From: Cryomorphaceae bacterium
GTDB lineage: Bacteria; Bacteroidota; Bacteroidia; Flavobacteriales_D; Sanyastnellaceae
Direction: 5' to 3'
Length of the DNA stretch: 64,000 bases
Assembly: GCA_016124575.1 (NCBI GenBank)
Contig: WGNM01000020.1
Location: 1 to 64,000 of the forward strand
Shown: piece after piece, positions 16,724 to 24,934 of the stretch
Layout: every line of letters begins with the position of its first letter
Numbering within the stretch: position 1 is the first letter of the stretch
Notes under the pieces: model-generated
Seen by the model: the letters and a program-made list of their open reading frames with translations, nothing else
Database searches by the model: none
Told to the model about the DNA's origin: nothing
Translations under genes and position numbers: made by a program

Positions 16724-18499
16724 TTACGAAACGTCTACCAGAATCTGACGATAAACAGAGAAAATACGCGACTTGGATACAAAGCCTGCATAGATACCGT
16801 GATCATCAACAACAGGTAGATTCCAAGCACCAGACTCATCGAATTTACGCGCTACCTCTTCCATCCGCTCATTGAGAGAGATGATAGCTGGTGGGACATT
16901 CATCAATGACGTTACACGCACATTGTCGTACATTTCGGTATTGAACATGATCTCCCGAATATCGTCGAGTGTTACTACGCCAACCAATTTTCCATCAGCG
17001 TTAACTACAGGAAACAGATTTCGCTGACTTGACGACACAATTTTAACCAGTTCACGCAAGGTTGCTTGTGGACTTACCGGCTTGAAATTCGTCTCGATCT
17101 CATTTCGCAAGTTCATCAAAGTAAGCACAGTTTGATCTTTGTTGTGCGTAATCAGATCACCACGTTCAGCCAATTCTCGGGTATAAATCGTGTGCTTTGA
17201 GAAAATACGCGAAATGTAGTAGGCTATGGCGGCAGAAATCATCAATGGCACAAACAGATCGTAGCCCCCGGATATTTCTGCGATGAGAAATATGGAAGTG
17301 AGCGGTGCGTGGAGCACACCCGCCATCAAACCCGCCATACCCACCAAGGCGAAGCTACCAACAGGCAAAGCTTGCGTGATGTGCAGTTTATCGATCACCT
17401 TGCCGAAAAGATAGCCCAAGGTTCCGCCCATGAACAACGTTGGGGCGAAAATACCGCCAACTCCACCAGAACCTAGAGTGATCCCCGTTGCTAAAACTTT
17501 TAAGACAAGCAAGCCGGTGAGGAAAAGCAAAATCCACCATCCATCAACTGGCAAATCGTAAAACATCGAGTTTGCGGTAGATTCGCGGATATCGTCTCGA
17601 AGAAAAGCATTCAAAATATCGTATCCCTCACCATACAGCGGTGGAAAAACCAAGACAATGGCCCCCAGAAGTGCACCACCTGTTAACACCCTAGAAACTG
17701 GACTTTTAATGCCTTGAAAAGTGCCACTCACTGAGAGGTATATTTTATTGAAATAGCCTGAGAATACGCCACAGGCGACACCCAGAAGAATGTAAAACGG
17801 TAGGTAACCGAAAGTGAAAGGCTCGGGGTCTTTTATCGACAGTAAAACATCCTCTTCTAAAAAAAGCGAAGCTGTGAGCAAGGCCGATAAAGACGCCATC
17901 AAAAGAGGGACAAGACTGGCCGTAGTGAGGTCAATCATGATAACCTCAACAGCGAAGACAATTGCCGCTACAGGCGCTTTGAACATCGCAGCAAGCGAGC
18001 CTGCAGCAGCGCAGCCTATCAACAAAATCCTCGTTTTATAGTTTTGGTGGAACAGCGCCGCTAAATTCGACCCTATGCCCGCACTTGCCTGCACAGCCGG
18101 CGCCTCCAATCCGGCGCTACCGCCGAAACCAACAGTGAATATACTCGTCACAATTGAAGCGTACATCTGCTGTTTCTTAAGCTGTCCGCTTCGTCTTGAA
18201 ATCGCATACAACGTTGTTGGAATGCCCGGTCCGGGATGTCGGTTCTTCAAAAACCAACGAATAATGAGCAGCGTAAGCGCGATTCCAATCGCTGGATAGA
18301 TGGCGTACAACCAGTTCACCTCATCGAGCGTAAACCAATTCGTCAGCAAGCGTCGCAAACCATATACAGCATTTTTTAAAATTACTGCAACCAAGCCCGC
18401 GGCCATTCCCACGGCCACACTTAAAAGTATGAGAGCATGCTTTCTCTGAAGCGACGCGAGCCAATCTCGGAGCCTATTTAACTGTGCTGCAATCTGCAT
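16724..18499 (-). CDS. ClC-family chloride channel/antiporter with C-terminal CBS pair
   Basis: Inner-membrane protein of 591 residues. The ClC core spans about residues 15-425 with the GPGIP selectivity motif, GSAGLEAPAVQ (the gating glutamate is present, pointing to a proton-coupled exchanger rather than a pure channel) and GSGGVGGIFAPTLFMG. Two CBS domains occupy about 455-585. It is not of the fluoride-specific type, whose motifs differ. An exact TAAGTTTG promoter box ends four bases before the ATG, so the gene seems to be transcribed alone and without a leader, separate from the candidate small RNA upstream. Confidence 0.9.
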   Translation of the reverse strand: MQIAAQLNRLRDWLASLQRKHALILLSVAVGMAAGLVAVILKNAVYGLRRLLTNWFTLDEVNWLYAIYPAIGIALTLLIIRWFLKNRHPGPGIPTTLYAISRRSGQLKKQQMYASIVTSIFTVGFGGSAGLEAPAVQASAGIGSNLAALFHQNYKTRILLIGCAAAGSLAAMFKAPVAAIVFAVEVIMIDLTTASLVPLLMASLSALLTASLFLEEDVLLSIKDPEPFTFGYLPFYILLGVACGVFSGYFNKIYLSVSGTFQGIKSPVSRVLTGGALLGAIVLVFPPLYGEGYDILNAFLRDDIRESTANSMFYDLPVDGWWILLFLTGLLVLKVLATGITLGSGGVGGIFAPTLFMGGTLGYLFGKVIDKLHITQALPVGSFALVGMAGLMAGVLHAPLTSIFLIAEISGGYDLFVPLMISAAIAYYISRIFSKHTIYTRELAERGDLITHNKDQTVLTLMNLRNEIETNFKPVSPQATLRELVKIVSSSQRNLFPVVNADGKLVGVVTLDDIREIMFNTEMYDNVRVTSLMNVPPAIISLNERMEEVARKFDESGAWNLPVVDDHGIYAGFVSKSRIFSVYRQILVDVS

Positions 18500-18503
18500 A
18501 GTG

Positions 18504-18511
18504 CAAACTTA
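18504..18511 (-). promoter_or_regulatory. -7 promoter box abutting the ClC start codon
   Basis: TAAGTTTG on the minus strand, an exact match to TAnnTTTG, four bases before the ATG at 18499. No TTG at the expected -33 distance. Confidence 0.45.
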
Positions 18512-18545
18512 AGCATCGCTTACCCAACATCGCATCAGAACATCA

Positions 18546-18575
18546 ATAAAAAAGCCACCGAACAAGTCGGTGGCT
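18546..18575 (-). terminator. Rho-independent terminator of the candidate small RNA
   Basis: AGCCACCGA and TCGGTGGCT pair over 9 bp around ACAAG. Six T follow on the minus strand (18553-18548). No protein gene ends just upstream of it on that strand. Confidence 0.85.
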
Positions 18576-18661
18576 CCGTCTGCCGATCATCAATTTTGCT
18601 AAAAGTAACCAGGTGGGATAGATATGATGACCAGGCTGCATGGTTTCAACCTTTTTCCAGA
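18546..18661 (-). ncRNA. Candidate small RNA (about 115 nt), unassigned
   Basis: Between the ClC and usp genes the minus strand has an exact -7 box (TACTTTTG, 18673-18666). About 115 bases later comes a strong intrinsic terminator (9-bp stem 18553-18575, then six T). No open frame with a plausible start fits between them. ClC has its own promoter box after the terminator, so this is unlikely to be only its leader. The predicted RNA contains AACCA...UGGUU and other self-complementary parts. I do not recognise it as SRP RNA, 6S RNA, tmRNA or a known riboswitch. The alternative is a transcription attenuator in a long ClC leader. Confidence 0.5.
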
Positions 18662-18665
18662 CATG

Positions 18666-18673
18666 CAAAAGTA
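18666..18673 (-). promoter_or_regulatory. -7 promoter box of the candidate small RNA
   Basis: TACTTTTG on the minus strand, an exact TAnnTTTG match, about five bases before the proposed RNA start. No clear -33 element. Confidence 0.4.
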
Positions 18674-18695
18674 ATTCCTTTGTAACTTGCTGATT

Positions 18696-18735
18696 GTAGG
18701 AGCAATTCCTTAGCATCGACTAGGAATTTTCCTAC
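18696..18735. repeat. Inverted repeat with AATTCCT arms upstream of the usp gene
   Basis: GTAGGA..AATTCCT, an 11-base loop, then AGGAATT.TCCTAC. A further direct AATTCCT occurs at 18673-18679, 31 bases before the copy at 18704. It could be an operator for the usp gene or a structured leader. No T run follows on either strand, so it is not a terminator. Confidence 0.5.
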
Positions 18736-18798
18736 AAAAAATGGCAGTTTGCTATTGAATACCTATTTTCGAAGCGCAAAACCCATCAAGGAACCACG

Positions 18799-19626
18799 AT
18801 GAAAAAAATACTTGTCCCTACCGATTTTACAAAAGTTGGTGAAACAGCTCTTAATCATGCAATTACAGTTGCCAACGTAATAGGCGCTGAAATTCACGTA
18901 TTGCATGTAATTGATAACAAATCGTACATCGCAGAGACACGCGCAAAACTTTTGGCATTGGCTGAAATGACGAAGGCTGAAAAGGGAGTTGACATTCAGA
19001 CAATCGTTCGCATCGGAAGTATTTTTGAAGACATCGATGAAGTTGCTACAGAGCTTGAAGCCAGTTTGATCATCATGGGTACTCATGGTTTGCGCGGCAT
19101 GCAATTTATAACCGGCAGCAGAGCATTGAGAATTGTTACCGATTCTACAGTTCCGTTTATTATTGTGCAAGAGCGTGAGATACGCAATCACGGTTATGAG
19201 AACATTGTTGTTCCATTGGATTTACACCGTGAGACTAAGCAGAAGTTGAGTTTGGTAGCCGATATGGCCAAATATTTCAATAGTAAGGTCCACCTTATTT
19301 CACCGGGAGAAACCGATGAATTCCTTAAAAATCAGTTGGATCGCAACATCGCTTATGCGAGCAAGTTCCTTACAGAGCGAGAAATCAGTTTCACCGTTCA
19401 AAGTACTGAAACCAAAACAAGCGGGTTTGTAAAGGCCATGTTGAACTTCGCATCGTCAATAGATGCTGACCTCATCACGATCATGAACTTCTACGAAAAC
19501 AGTTTGATAGGAATAATTGGCGGAGGTTATGAGCAGCAGGTGATAACCAATGAAACACAGATTCCTGTGCTTTGTCTGAACCCGAAAGACACCTACATCT
19601 TGGGTGGTTCAGTATTTACAACCTGA
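18799..19626 (+). CDS. Tandem universal stress protein (UspA family)
   Basis: Cytoplasmic protein of 275 residues with two Usp domains (about 1-145 and 150-272). The first keeps the ATP-binding pattern G-x2-G-x9-G-S in GTHGLRGMQFITGS near 92-107. In the second the pattern is eroded, so probably only one half binds nucleotide. Usp proteins help survival under starvation, redox or respiratory stress. The partner is unknown. An AAGGA ribosome-binding-like stretch stands at 18788-18792. Upstream DNA carries AATTCCT repeats that could be regulatory. It ends one base before the convergent phosphatase gene. Confidence 0.9.
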   Translation: MKKILVPTDFTKVGETALNHAITVANVIGAEIHVLHVIDNKSYIAETRAKLLALAEMTKAEKGVDIQTIVRIGSIFEDIDEVATELEASLIIMGTHGLRGMQFITGSRALRIVTDSTVPFIIVQEREIRNHGYENIVVPLDLHRETKQKLSLVADMAKYFNSKVHLISPGETDEFLKNQLDRNIAYASKFLTEREISFTVQSTETKTSGFVKAMLNFASSIDADLITIMNFYENSLIGIIGGGYEQQVITNETQIPVLCLNPKDTYILGGSVFTT

Positions 19627-21408
19627 TCAAATTCGAATTCCTAAGACGAGGATATCGTCGACCTGATCATACATTTTTTTCCAGGCGATAAGGCGTTCAT
19701 TGATTTGGATGCCTTGTTCTGCCATGGGCAAATGGCTCAATTCCAACAACAATTCTCTGAACTGCTTCTTCAAGAATTTCTTGCCTTTGGGTCCGCCAAA
19801 TTGGTCAACATATCCGTCGGAGAAGATGTACACCGCATCGCCCTGCTCCAATTGGATGGTGTGGTTTGTAAACTCTCGCTCTCCTTGCATGAAAGAGCCA
19901 ATTGAGAATTTATCGGGATCTATTACGATCATTTCTTTGTTTCGGACAACGTACACAGGGTTGTGAGCACCCGCGTATTCCATTTCAAGCGTTTCGGAAT
20001 CAAACGACAAAAATGCGAGGTCCATGCCATCGGTGAGGTGCATGTCGCGGGCTTCGCTTCTCAAAGTCTCCGATGCTAAGCGATTGAGGTGATTGAGGAC
20101 TTGGGCAGGACGCGTAAAAACCTTTGTTACGTGATTGAGAGCGTTGTAACCTACCAAGCTCATGAAAGCCCCTGGAACGCCGTGTCCGGTGCAATCTACT
20201 GCGGCGACATACTTTTTTCTGCCGCCGTTTTTAAACCAATAGAAATCTCCTGAAACGATGTCTCTTGGTTTGAAAAACACAAACGAATCTGGAAACATTT
20301 CGAGGATGTATTCACGCGTTGGCAGTATCGTTTGTTGTATCCTTTTTGCATAGTTTATAGAGTCTGTCAAATCCTTGTACAGCTCCATAACCCGCTCCTT
20401 CTGGCGTTCGATTTCTTCTTTTTGTTGCACCACCTCGTTGGTACGCTCTTCTACTTTTCGTTCAAGCAGCCGTTCATTGGCAGCAAGATCGTCGCGCATT
20501 TTGAGCAAGGCATATCCAAGTTCGTCATCTTCAGATAGCGGAGAATAGCTTGCTTCGAAATTGCCACCACCCACTTGAGATGAAAACTCGCGTGTCTTCT
20601 TCAGTCCATCAACCAAACGATTGACAGCAAATGCCATGTCTCCAATTTCATCAGATGTCACCGCCACAGTTCCCCGCGGATAGATTCCTTTACCCAGATA
20701 GAGCAGGGTTCGCTTGAGCTCAGAAATGGGTTTTACGATAGATCGCGAAACACTGAATGCAATAAAAATCCCTAAGAACAGTACCACCAGGGCTATGTTT
20801 CCGGCGAAAAGCCGCAAGCGATCGCCCAAGTTGTTCATTTCTTGCGATGAAGTACCAAGGTGCGTGCGCTGGCGCGCAAGCAGACGGATTACGCGAGATT
20901 CAACTTCTGTAGTGCACTTATCAATTCCCTCACCTTCAAGGAAGAGGTAGTCGACTGCCATGATCGAATTCGGATTTGAATAGCTGTCGAAATCAGGTAG
21001 TAGACGTGTTATTTGGTTGTAAACGATGAACAGACGAGAAACAGCATTTTGTAGACTATCCAACGAACGTTGATCAGCGGTATCCCATTCTTTTGCGATG
21101 TAGTCTAACCTCTCCAATTGAAGCGGAACTTTATCGTTCATCAACCTGAGCAGCAACGTCTTTTCCATCACATCCGGACGTGATTGAACAGCAGCCCAGT
21201 GCTTGATCAGTACCCGTGAATACGTCAGTTCGCTACTCAAACTTTCGAGCAGTTCGATACTTGGAGCATATACTTCATCAATTCGAGAGCTTATCTCCCT
21301 GCTTTCACTAAGCGTTTGACGGGTTAGAAAAAACAAGAAAGCCACGGTGATTATAAAAACACCGAAGCCTACGCCTATTTTCCATGGTATGGTAAACCTA
21401 ACGTTCAT
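19627..21408 (-). CDS. HAMP-domain PP2C (SpoIIE/RsbU-type) serine phosphatase
   Basis: Membrane-bound signalling phosphatase of 593 residues. A transmembrane helix at about 9-28, a mostly helical periplasmic sensor region to about 200, a second helix at about 201-222, HAMP at about 222-275, a coiled coil at 310-350, and the phosphatase domain at about 370-593. Metal-binding motifs are present: SGDFYW, AAVDCTGHGVPGAFMS and FSDGYVDQFG. Enzymes of this type dephosphorylate anti-sigma-antagonist proteins or similar regulators. The target is not encoded nearby. It is the last gene of an operon with a TPR protein and a YfiR-like protein, five bases after the former. Confidence 0.9.
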   Translation of the reverse strand: MNVRFTIPWKIGVGFGVFIITVAFLFFLTRQTLSESREISSRIDEVYAPSIELLESLSSELTYSRVLIKHWAAVQSRPDVMEKTLLLRLMNDKVPLQLERLDYIAKEWDTADQRSLDSLQNAVSRLFIVYNQITRLLPDFDSYSNPNSIMAVDYLFLEGEGIDKCTTEVESRVIRLLARQRTHLGTSSQEMNNLGDRLRLFAGNIALVVLFLGIFIAFSVSRSIVKPISELKRTLLYLGKGIYPRGTVAVTSDEIGDMAFAVNRLVDGLKKTREFSSQVGGGNFEASYSPLSEDDELGYALLKMRDDLAANERLLERKVEERTNEVVQQKEEIERQKERVMELYKDLTDSINYAKRIQQTILPTREYILEMFPDSFVFFKPRDIVSGDFYWFKNGGRKKYVAAVDCTGHGVPGAFMSLVGYNALNHVTKVFTRPAQVLNHLNRLASETLRSEARDMHLTDGMDLAFLSFDSETLEMEYAGAHNPVYVVRNKEMIVIDPDKFSIGSFMQGEREFTNHTIQLEQGDAVYIFSDGYVDQFGGPKGKKFLKKQFRELLLELSHLPMAEQGIQINERLIAWKKMYDQVDDILVLGIRI

Positions 21409-21413
21409 CGCTG

Positions 21414-22331
21414 TTATTCACGAATTTCTCCTTCTTTAATTAGGCGTTCCAGTTCAGCTTGGTATTCAGCTGCTTTTTCTTCATCGCTCAAACTTTTGTA
21501 AATCGCTACCAATCCTTTCAATGCAGCCTTCCCTTTCGGATCAGAGGCATGTGCTTTCTGCATGAATGGAAGGGATTTTTTGAACAAAGCAACGCATCGT
21601 TCCTGAATGAGAATCAATTCAAATATTTCAGTGTCGTAATCGATTTTGCGTATGAGACGCACACCTTGATTGTAGAAACCTGATGCCACATTGTAATTCG
21701 ATATGTAATCGTCTGGTCTCAGCGCCAGTGCCATCTCGTAGTATTTCATTCCACGATCGAAGAACACCTCATTTCGGTCGTGATCGTTGCCGTAAATGTT
21801 GTGACATGCTCTAGCCAAGTTGCGGTATAGTTCGACATCACCAGCAGCATAGTTTTTACCCGGGTGCACCAAAGCCTCGGTTTCTTTGTATCGCGCATAA
21901 AAGCGCTCTGGCTCGTTGATGTTTTCGTAGTTCAACGATCGCGACATACGCACAGCATCGTTGTAGTAGCTCGTTGCGAGGAATTCGATGGCCTTGGTAT
22001 TGTTGTCGAGGTATTTTTTCTCGGCATCCATCGCCATTGATTTTTTTATAGCTTCGATGGCAACCTCTCTGTTTTCGGAGTACGGATTGGCCTTCTCAAT
22101 CTGCTTGTATATCTCCTTGAAAATGAAGCCCTTGACGTACCATGTGTACGCATCAGCATTTTCAGAAGGATCGGAAGAAGCTTGAAGAATAAGATCTTTG
22201 GCAGCGGTAAGATCGCCTTCCTGAACGCGCGCGATGGCTTGCGAGGTAGTCGGTAAATTAGGCTGACACCAAGCAGCAACTGATCCCATGAACAGCACTG
22301 CAGTGAGTATGTATGTTAGTTTACTGCCCAT
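21414..22331 (-). CDS. TPR-repeat periplasmic protein
   Basis: 305 residues: a signal peptide at 1-23 (ends WCQ), then helical repeats of TPR type, for example AYTWYVKGFIFKEIY near 60-75 and a run near 190-260 (RGMKYYEMALALRPDDY). Such proteins are docking scaffolds. It overlaps the yfiR-like gene by 16 bases and is followed after five bases by the phosphatase gene, so the three are one unit. A role in passing a periplasmic signal to the phosphatase is inferred from the operon. Confidence 0.8.
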   Translation of the reverse strand: MGSKLTYILTAVLFMGSVAAWCQPNLPTTSQAIARVQEGDLTAAKDLILQASSDPSENADAYTWYVKGFIFKEIYKQIEKANPYSENREVAIEAIKKSMAMDAEKKYLDNNTKAIEFLATSYYNDAVRMSRSLNYENINEPERFYARYKETEALVHPGKNYAAGDVELYRNLARACHNIYGNDHDRNEVFFDRGMKYYEMALALRPDDYISNYNVASGFYNQGVRLIRKIDYDTEIFELILIQERCVALFKKSLPFMQKAHASDPKGKAALKGLVAIYKSLSDEEKAAEYQAELERLIKEGEIRE

Positions 22332-22846
22332 AGCTGAATGCGTGAACCGATGGTGATGTTTTTCTTTTTTGCAACTTCAGGGTTAATGGAATACCGCACC
22401 ATTCCATCAATTGGAACAAAACTAATTGCAGCGCCCTTTTGAAGTGCATCTCTGTTGTTTGCAACTACCAACGTTGGGTCATCACCAATGGCTTTGACAA
22501 CGTTTGGCATTGCTGAAGCAGCAGCACCATCGACATAAATAATATGAAAAAACTGTCCGCTTTGCATTTTTTCCAATCGATGCACTTCGAGTGCTTGACT
22601 GCCGACAGCTTTAGAAGCGTATTTTTCTAGAATTTCTTTGTAGAGGTTATCGTTGCCTACGACACCAATTTTGAATGGGCCTTTTTTTCGATCTTCCGGC
22701 CAGTCGTTGAACGTGGCAAATTGAAACAGGAAATTTGCCTTGGTGATGGCGATGGTATCGGCATCATCAAGCTGTGTGTCGCTCGTCTTTGAAGGGACAA
22801 GCGCCATGCTTAGTAGCGAAAACATAGTCAGTAGGAGGACTTTCAT
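22316..22846 (-). CDS. YfiR/DUF4154-family periplasmic protein
   Basis: About 176 residues with an N-terminal hydrophobic signal (1-18 or so) and the YfiR fold. Family traits are KANFLFQFATFNDWPE near 40, FKIGVVGNDNLYKEI near 60, an RLEKMQSGQFFHIIYVDG region, and IDGMVRYSINPEVAKKKNITIGSRI at the end, quoted here as IDGMVRYSINPE and NITIGSRIQLW. In Pseudomonas YfiR is a periplasmic inhibitor of the diguanylate cyclase YfiN. In Bacteroidota it is often next to SpoIIE-type phosphatases or kinases, as here. The ATG at 22846 gives a clean signal peptide. Six more upstream codons are open. Confidence 0.82.
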   Translation of the reverse strand: MKVLLLTMFSLLSMALVPSKTSDTQLDDADTIAITKANFLFQFATFNDWPEDRKKGPFKIGVVGNDNLYKEILEKYASKAVGSQALEVHRLEKMQSGQFFHIIYVDGAAASAMPNVVKAIGDDPTLVVANNRDALQKGAAISFVPIDGMVRYSINPEVAKKKNITIGSRIQLWAVN

Positions 22847-22896
22847 TCTTTTACCACAGCTCACAAATCGCGCCGTTGTAGCGCATTTACGAAAAT

Positions 22897-22928
22897 AAAA
22901 AGTCCCGGTTTCAAAAACACGGGACTTT
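22897..22928 (-). terminator. Rho-independent terminator after ferritin
   Basis: AAAGTCCCG and CGGGACTTT pair over 9 bp (22899-22907 with 22920-22928) around a 12-base loop. A T-rich tract follows on the minus strand. It separates the ferritin transcript from the YfiR operon. Confidence 0.75.
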
Positions 22929-22961
22929 AATTAGATTATTACGTTCAGGATGTGTATAACC

Positions 22962-23465
22962 TTACTTCGCAGCTTTGGTTCTCAGTGTATTGAGATCACG
23001 ATCGAAGAGGTACATTCCCCCTTTGTCGTTACCAATAAGCGAAAGTTTGTCCATAATCATACGCGCCAAGCCCTCTTCTTCTATCTGTTCAGATACGTAC
23101 CACTGCATGAAGTTGTGGGTAGTGTAATCTTTCTCGCTCAAGCAGATATCGACTACGTTATTGATTTGAGCGGTAACATTTGTCTCGTGATTGAGCAGAT
23201 TTTGAAATACTTCCTGAATCGACTTGAACGTGCGAGGAGGCTGCTTCAATTCAGGAATCAGAGCTTTTCCGCCGCGTTCGTTGACAAAACGCACCAATTT
23301 CAGCATGTGTGCGCGTTCTTCGTCGGAGTGCAAGTAAAGGAAATCGGCAGTTCCGTTTAGTCCTTCAGTTTCTGCCCACGACGCCATAGCAAGGTAAAAC
23401 TGAGATGATTCAGCTTCTACTTTTATTTGATCGTTCAGGGCTTTTTCTATTTTCTTGGTGAGCAT
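22962..23465 (-). CDS. ftnA: Non-haem ferritin
   Basis: Iron-storage protein that forms 24-mer cages, 167 residues. Ferroxidase ligands are visible in the helices: EAESSQFYLAMASW (Glu about 17), SDEERAHMLKLV (Glu and His of the Ex2H motif near 49-53), and NVVDICLSEKDYTTHNFMQWYVSEQIEEE in helices C and D, quoted in parts as CLSEKDYTTHNF and YVSEQIEEE. No haem-binding Met is evident, so it is ferritin rather than bacterioferritin. Single gene with its own promoter box (TACCTTTG) and terminator. The redox gene set around it suggests an oxidative-stress or iron role. Confidence 0.92.
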   Translation of the reverse strand: MLTKKIEKALNDQIKVEAESSQFYLAMASWAETEGLNGTADFLYLHSDEERAHMLKLVRFVNERGGKALIPELKQPPRTFKSIQEVFQNLLNHETNVTAQINNVVDICLSEKDYTTHNFMQWYVSEQIEEEGLARMIMDKLSLIGNDKGGMYLFDRDLNTLRTKAAK

Positions 23466-23497
23466 ATTTCAAATGTTTTATCTGCAACTTTCGTTGT

Positions 23498-23505
23498 CAA
23501 AGGTA
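23498..23505 (-). promoter_or_regulatory. -7 promoter box of the ferritin gene
   Basis: TACCTTTG on the minus strand, an exact TAnnTTTG match, 32 bases before the ATG. TTTG occurs 26 bases upstream, longer than usual. Confidence 0.45.
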
Positions 23506-23537
23506 CAAAAAACGCGTACCGATGGTTGGCACAAATT

Positions 23538-24545
23538 CTAATTCAGCTTGCTAACAAAAGGTAAAAAAGATGACCTTTTGGTGTGAAAGTAAAACTTCAA
23601 TCTGTTCAGAGGTGTCCGCTTGTGCATTGGCAAAAGGTTCGCCACAGCGTGGCGGATGTCGGTGAATTTGAACTCAAACCCGTGTTTGAGTGCCTCCGCA
23701 GGGACCACATTCCTACTTTTCAAAATCAATTCTGCTTCTGTTCCTTTCAGCCGAGCGCCGAGATGAACCAACGCCGTTGGAATGTTTAAGTGGAGGTGGC
23801 GGCCAATGTGTTTGCGCACAGCAGCAAAGAAATCAACCAACGGCAGCGGGTGCGGAGAAGAGGCATTGAAAGTGCCAACCCATTCATCTTCGTAGGCCTT
23901 CAGCACCATGTTGCAAAAGTCGTCTTCATGAATCCACGATACCCGTTGATCGCCCGGACCCCATTTGCCACCCATGCCCAGACAAGCGAAGCGCGCCAAT
24001 TCAGAAAACACTCCCCCCTCGTGACTCAAGAAAAACGCCGTTCTAAACACCAGCTTGCGCGTTGTTGGAAGCGGGATTTCATTGAACGTACTCTCCCAAA
24101 TCTTGCATACTTCGACACTGAAGCCAGAGCCAATTTCGCCATCTTCACCGTTCACTTTTTCACGCGCATCAGCATAAATGGTAGCGCTTGCTAAGTTGAT
24201 CCAACATTTTGGAGGGTGGTGAGCCGCGATAGCCGCGGCACCGAGTGCCAGCGTTGCATTGACACGAGAATCGATGATCTCGACTTTTGCTTTCTCCGTG
24301 TAACGGCAGTTGACAGATTTTCCGACCAGATTGATCAACAAATCAGCACCGTTGATAGCTGAGAACCACGGACCAGCGTGGCGAGCATCCCAATGAATGT
24401 ACTCCACCCCTTGGGCAAAAGCACTTGTCCCACGGGTGAGCACCTTCACATCCGCGCCGCGAGCGCGAAAGAAAGAAATAAGACTGGCACCGATAACACC
24501 TGTGCCACCGGCTAGCACCACTTTTAACGGACTCTTACTTTTCAT
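23538..24545 (-). CDS. TIGR01777-family epimerase (SDR, YfcH-like)
   Basis: NAD(P)-binding short-chain dehydrogenase-like protein of 335 residues. The Rossmann motif AGGTGVIGASLISF is at 12-25. LINLVGKSVNCRYTEKAK and the SWIHEDDF motif (about 210) are family hallmarks, as is the C-terminal DUF1731 part with the NVVPAEALKHGFEF motif near 290-305. Substrate unknown for the family. A TTTCA-N8-TGAAA inverted repeat stands between its start and the upstream membrane-protein gene, and a matching copy lies in front of the GbsR-type regulator gene. This suggests shared control. Confidence 0.88.
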   Translation of the reverse strand: MKSKSPLKVVLAGGTGVIGASLISFFRARGADVKVLTRGTSAFAQGVEYIHWDARHAGPWFSAINGADLLINLVGKSVNCRYTEKAKVEIIDSRVNATLALGAAAIAAHHPPKCWINLASATIYADAREKVNGEDGEIGSGFSVEVCKIWESTFNEIPLPTTRKLVFRTAFFLSHEGGVFSELARFACLGMGGKWGPGDQRVSWIHEDDFCNMVLKAYEDEWVGTFNASSPHPLPLVDFFAAVRKHIGRHLHLNIPTALVHLGARLKGTEAELILKSRNVVPAEALKHGFEFKFTDIRHAVANLLPMHKRTPLNRLKFYFHTKRSSFLPFVSKLN

Positions 24546-24547
24546 AT

Positions 24548-24565
24548 TTTCAATATTTTGTGAAA
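24548..24565. promoter_or_regulatory. Candidate GbsR-type operator at the epimerase start
   Basis: TTTCA-ATATTTTG-TGAAA, perfect 5-bp arms with an 8-base spacer, two bases upstream of the epimerase ATG. It matches the copy at 25475-25494 in arm sequence, spacer length and the TTTG at the spacer end. Confidence 0.45.
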
Positions 24566-24581
24566 CTTCTATATAAAAAAA

Positions 24582-24929
24582 TTAGTTCCTCGTAGCCACT
24601 ACTGGGATAGATAAGCTAAAGACAGCGAGCAGACAAGGGATAAGAATAAAGACAATCCAATTTTCATCGAATCCGCTGTCGAATTGGGTTGTAGTGAAGG
24701 CCAAACCGGCAAAGGTGATGACGGCGATCCAGTAGCCGTATATCATGTTGCGGACAAGCGGTGTAGACTTCTTCGCCTGACGCAGCGTAAATAGATTGAC
24801 AATAATTTGAAGCACTCCGATCAGGAATTGGACGAAAAGGAAGGCGACTAAATTAAATGCACAGAGCATCCAGATGACCATCGCAACACCTTGTATCCAT
24901 AAGGAAGAGGGGAAAAAACCAGTTTTCAT
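24582..24929 (-). CDS. Small four-helix membrane protein, unknown
   Basis: About 115 residues from the ATG at 24929. Hydrophobic segments near 8-28, 30-48, 60-80 and 88-110, separated by a short basic loop (LRQAKKSTPLVRN), so a polytopic inner-membrane protein. I do not recognise the family. It starts five bases after the stop of the GbsR-type regulator, indicating one transcript. The open frame extends 15 codons upstream into the regulator gene, but the later ATG fits the gene spacing. Regulators next to a small membrane protein often act on that protein's function, but nothing specific can be said. Confidence 0.65.
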   Translation of the reverse strand: MKTGFFPSSLWIQGVAMVIWMLCAFNLVAFLFVQFLIGVLQIIVNLFTLRQAKKSTPLVRNMIYGYWIAVITFAGLAFTTTQFDSGFDENWIVFILIPCLLAVFSLSIPVVATRN

Positions 24930-24934
24930 ACATA

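Noticed and set aside
18546-18661. Fluoride (crcB) or other riboswitch in front of ClC
   Set aside because: The ClC is not of the fluoride type, the sequence does not match the crcB pattern as I know it, and ClC has its own promoter after the terminator.
18546-18661. SRP RNA or 6S RNA identity for the candidate small RNA
   Set aside because: It lacks the conserved GGAA tetraloop with AGCAG segment of SRP RNA and is too short for 6S RNA.
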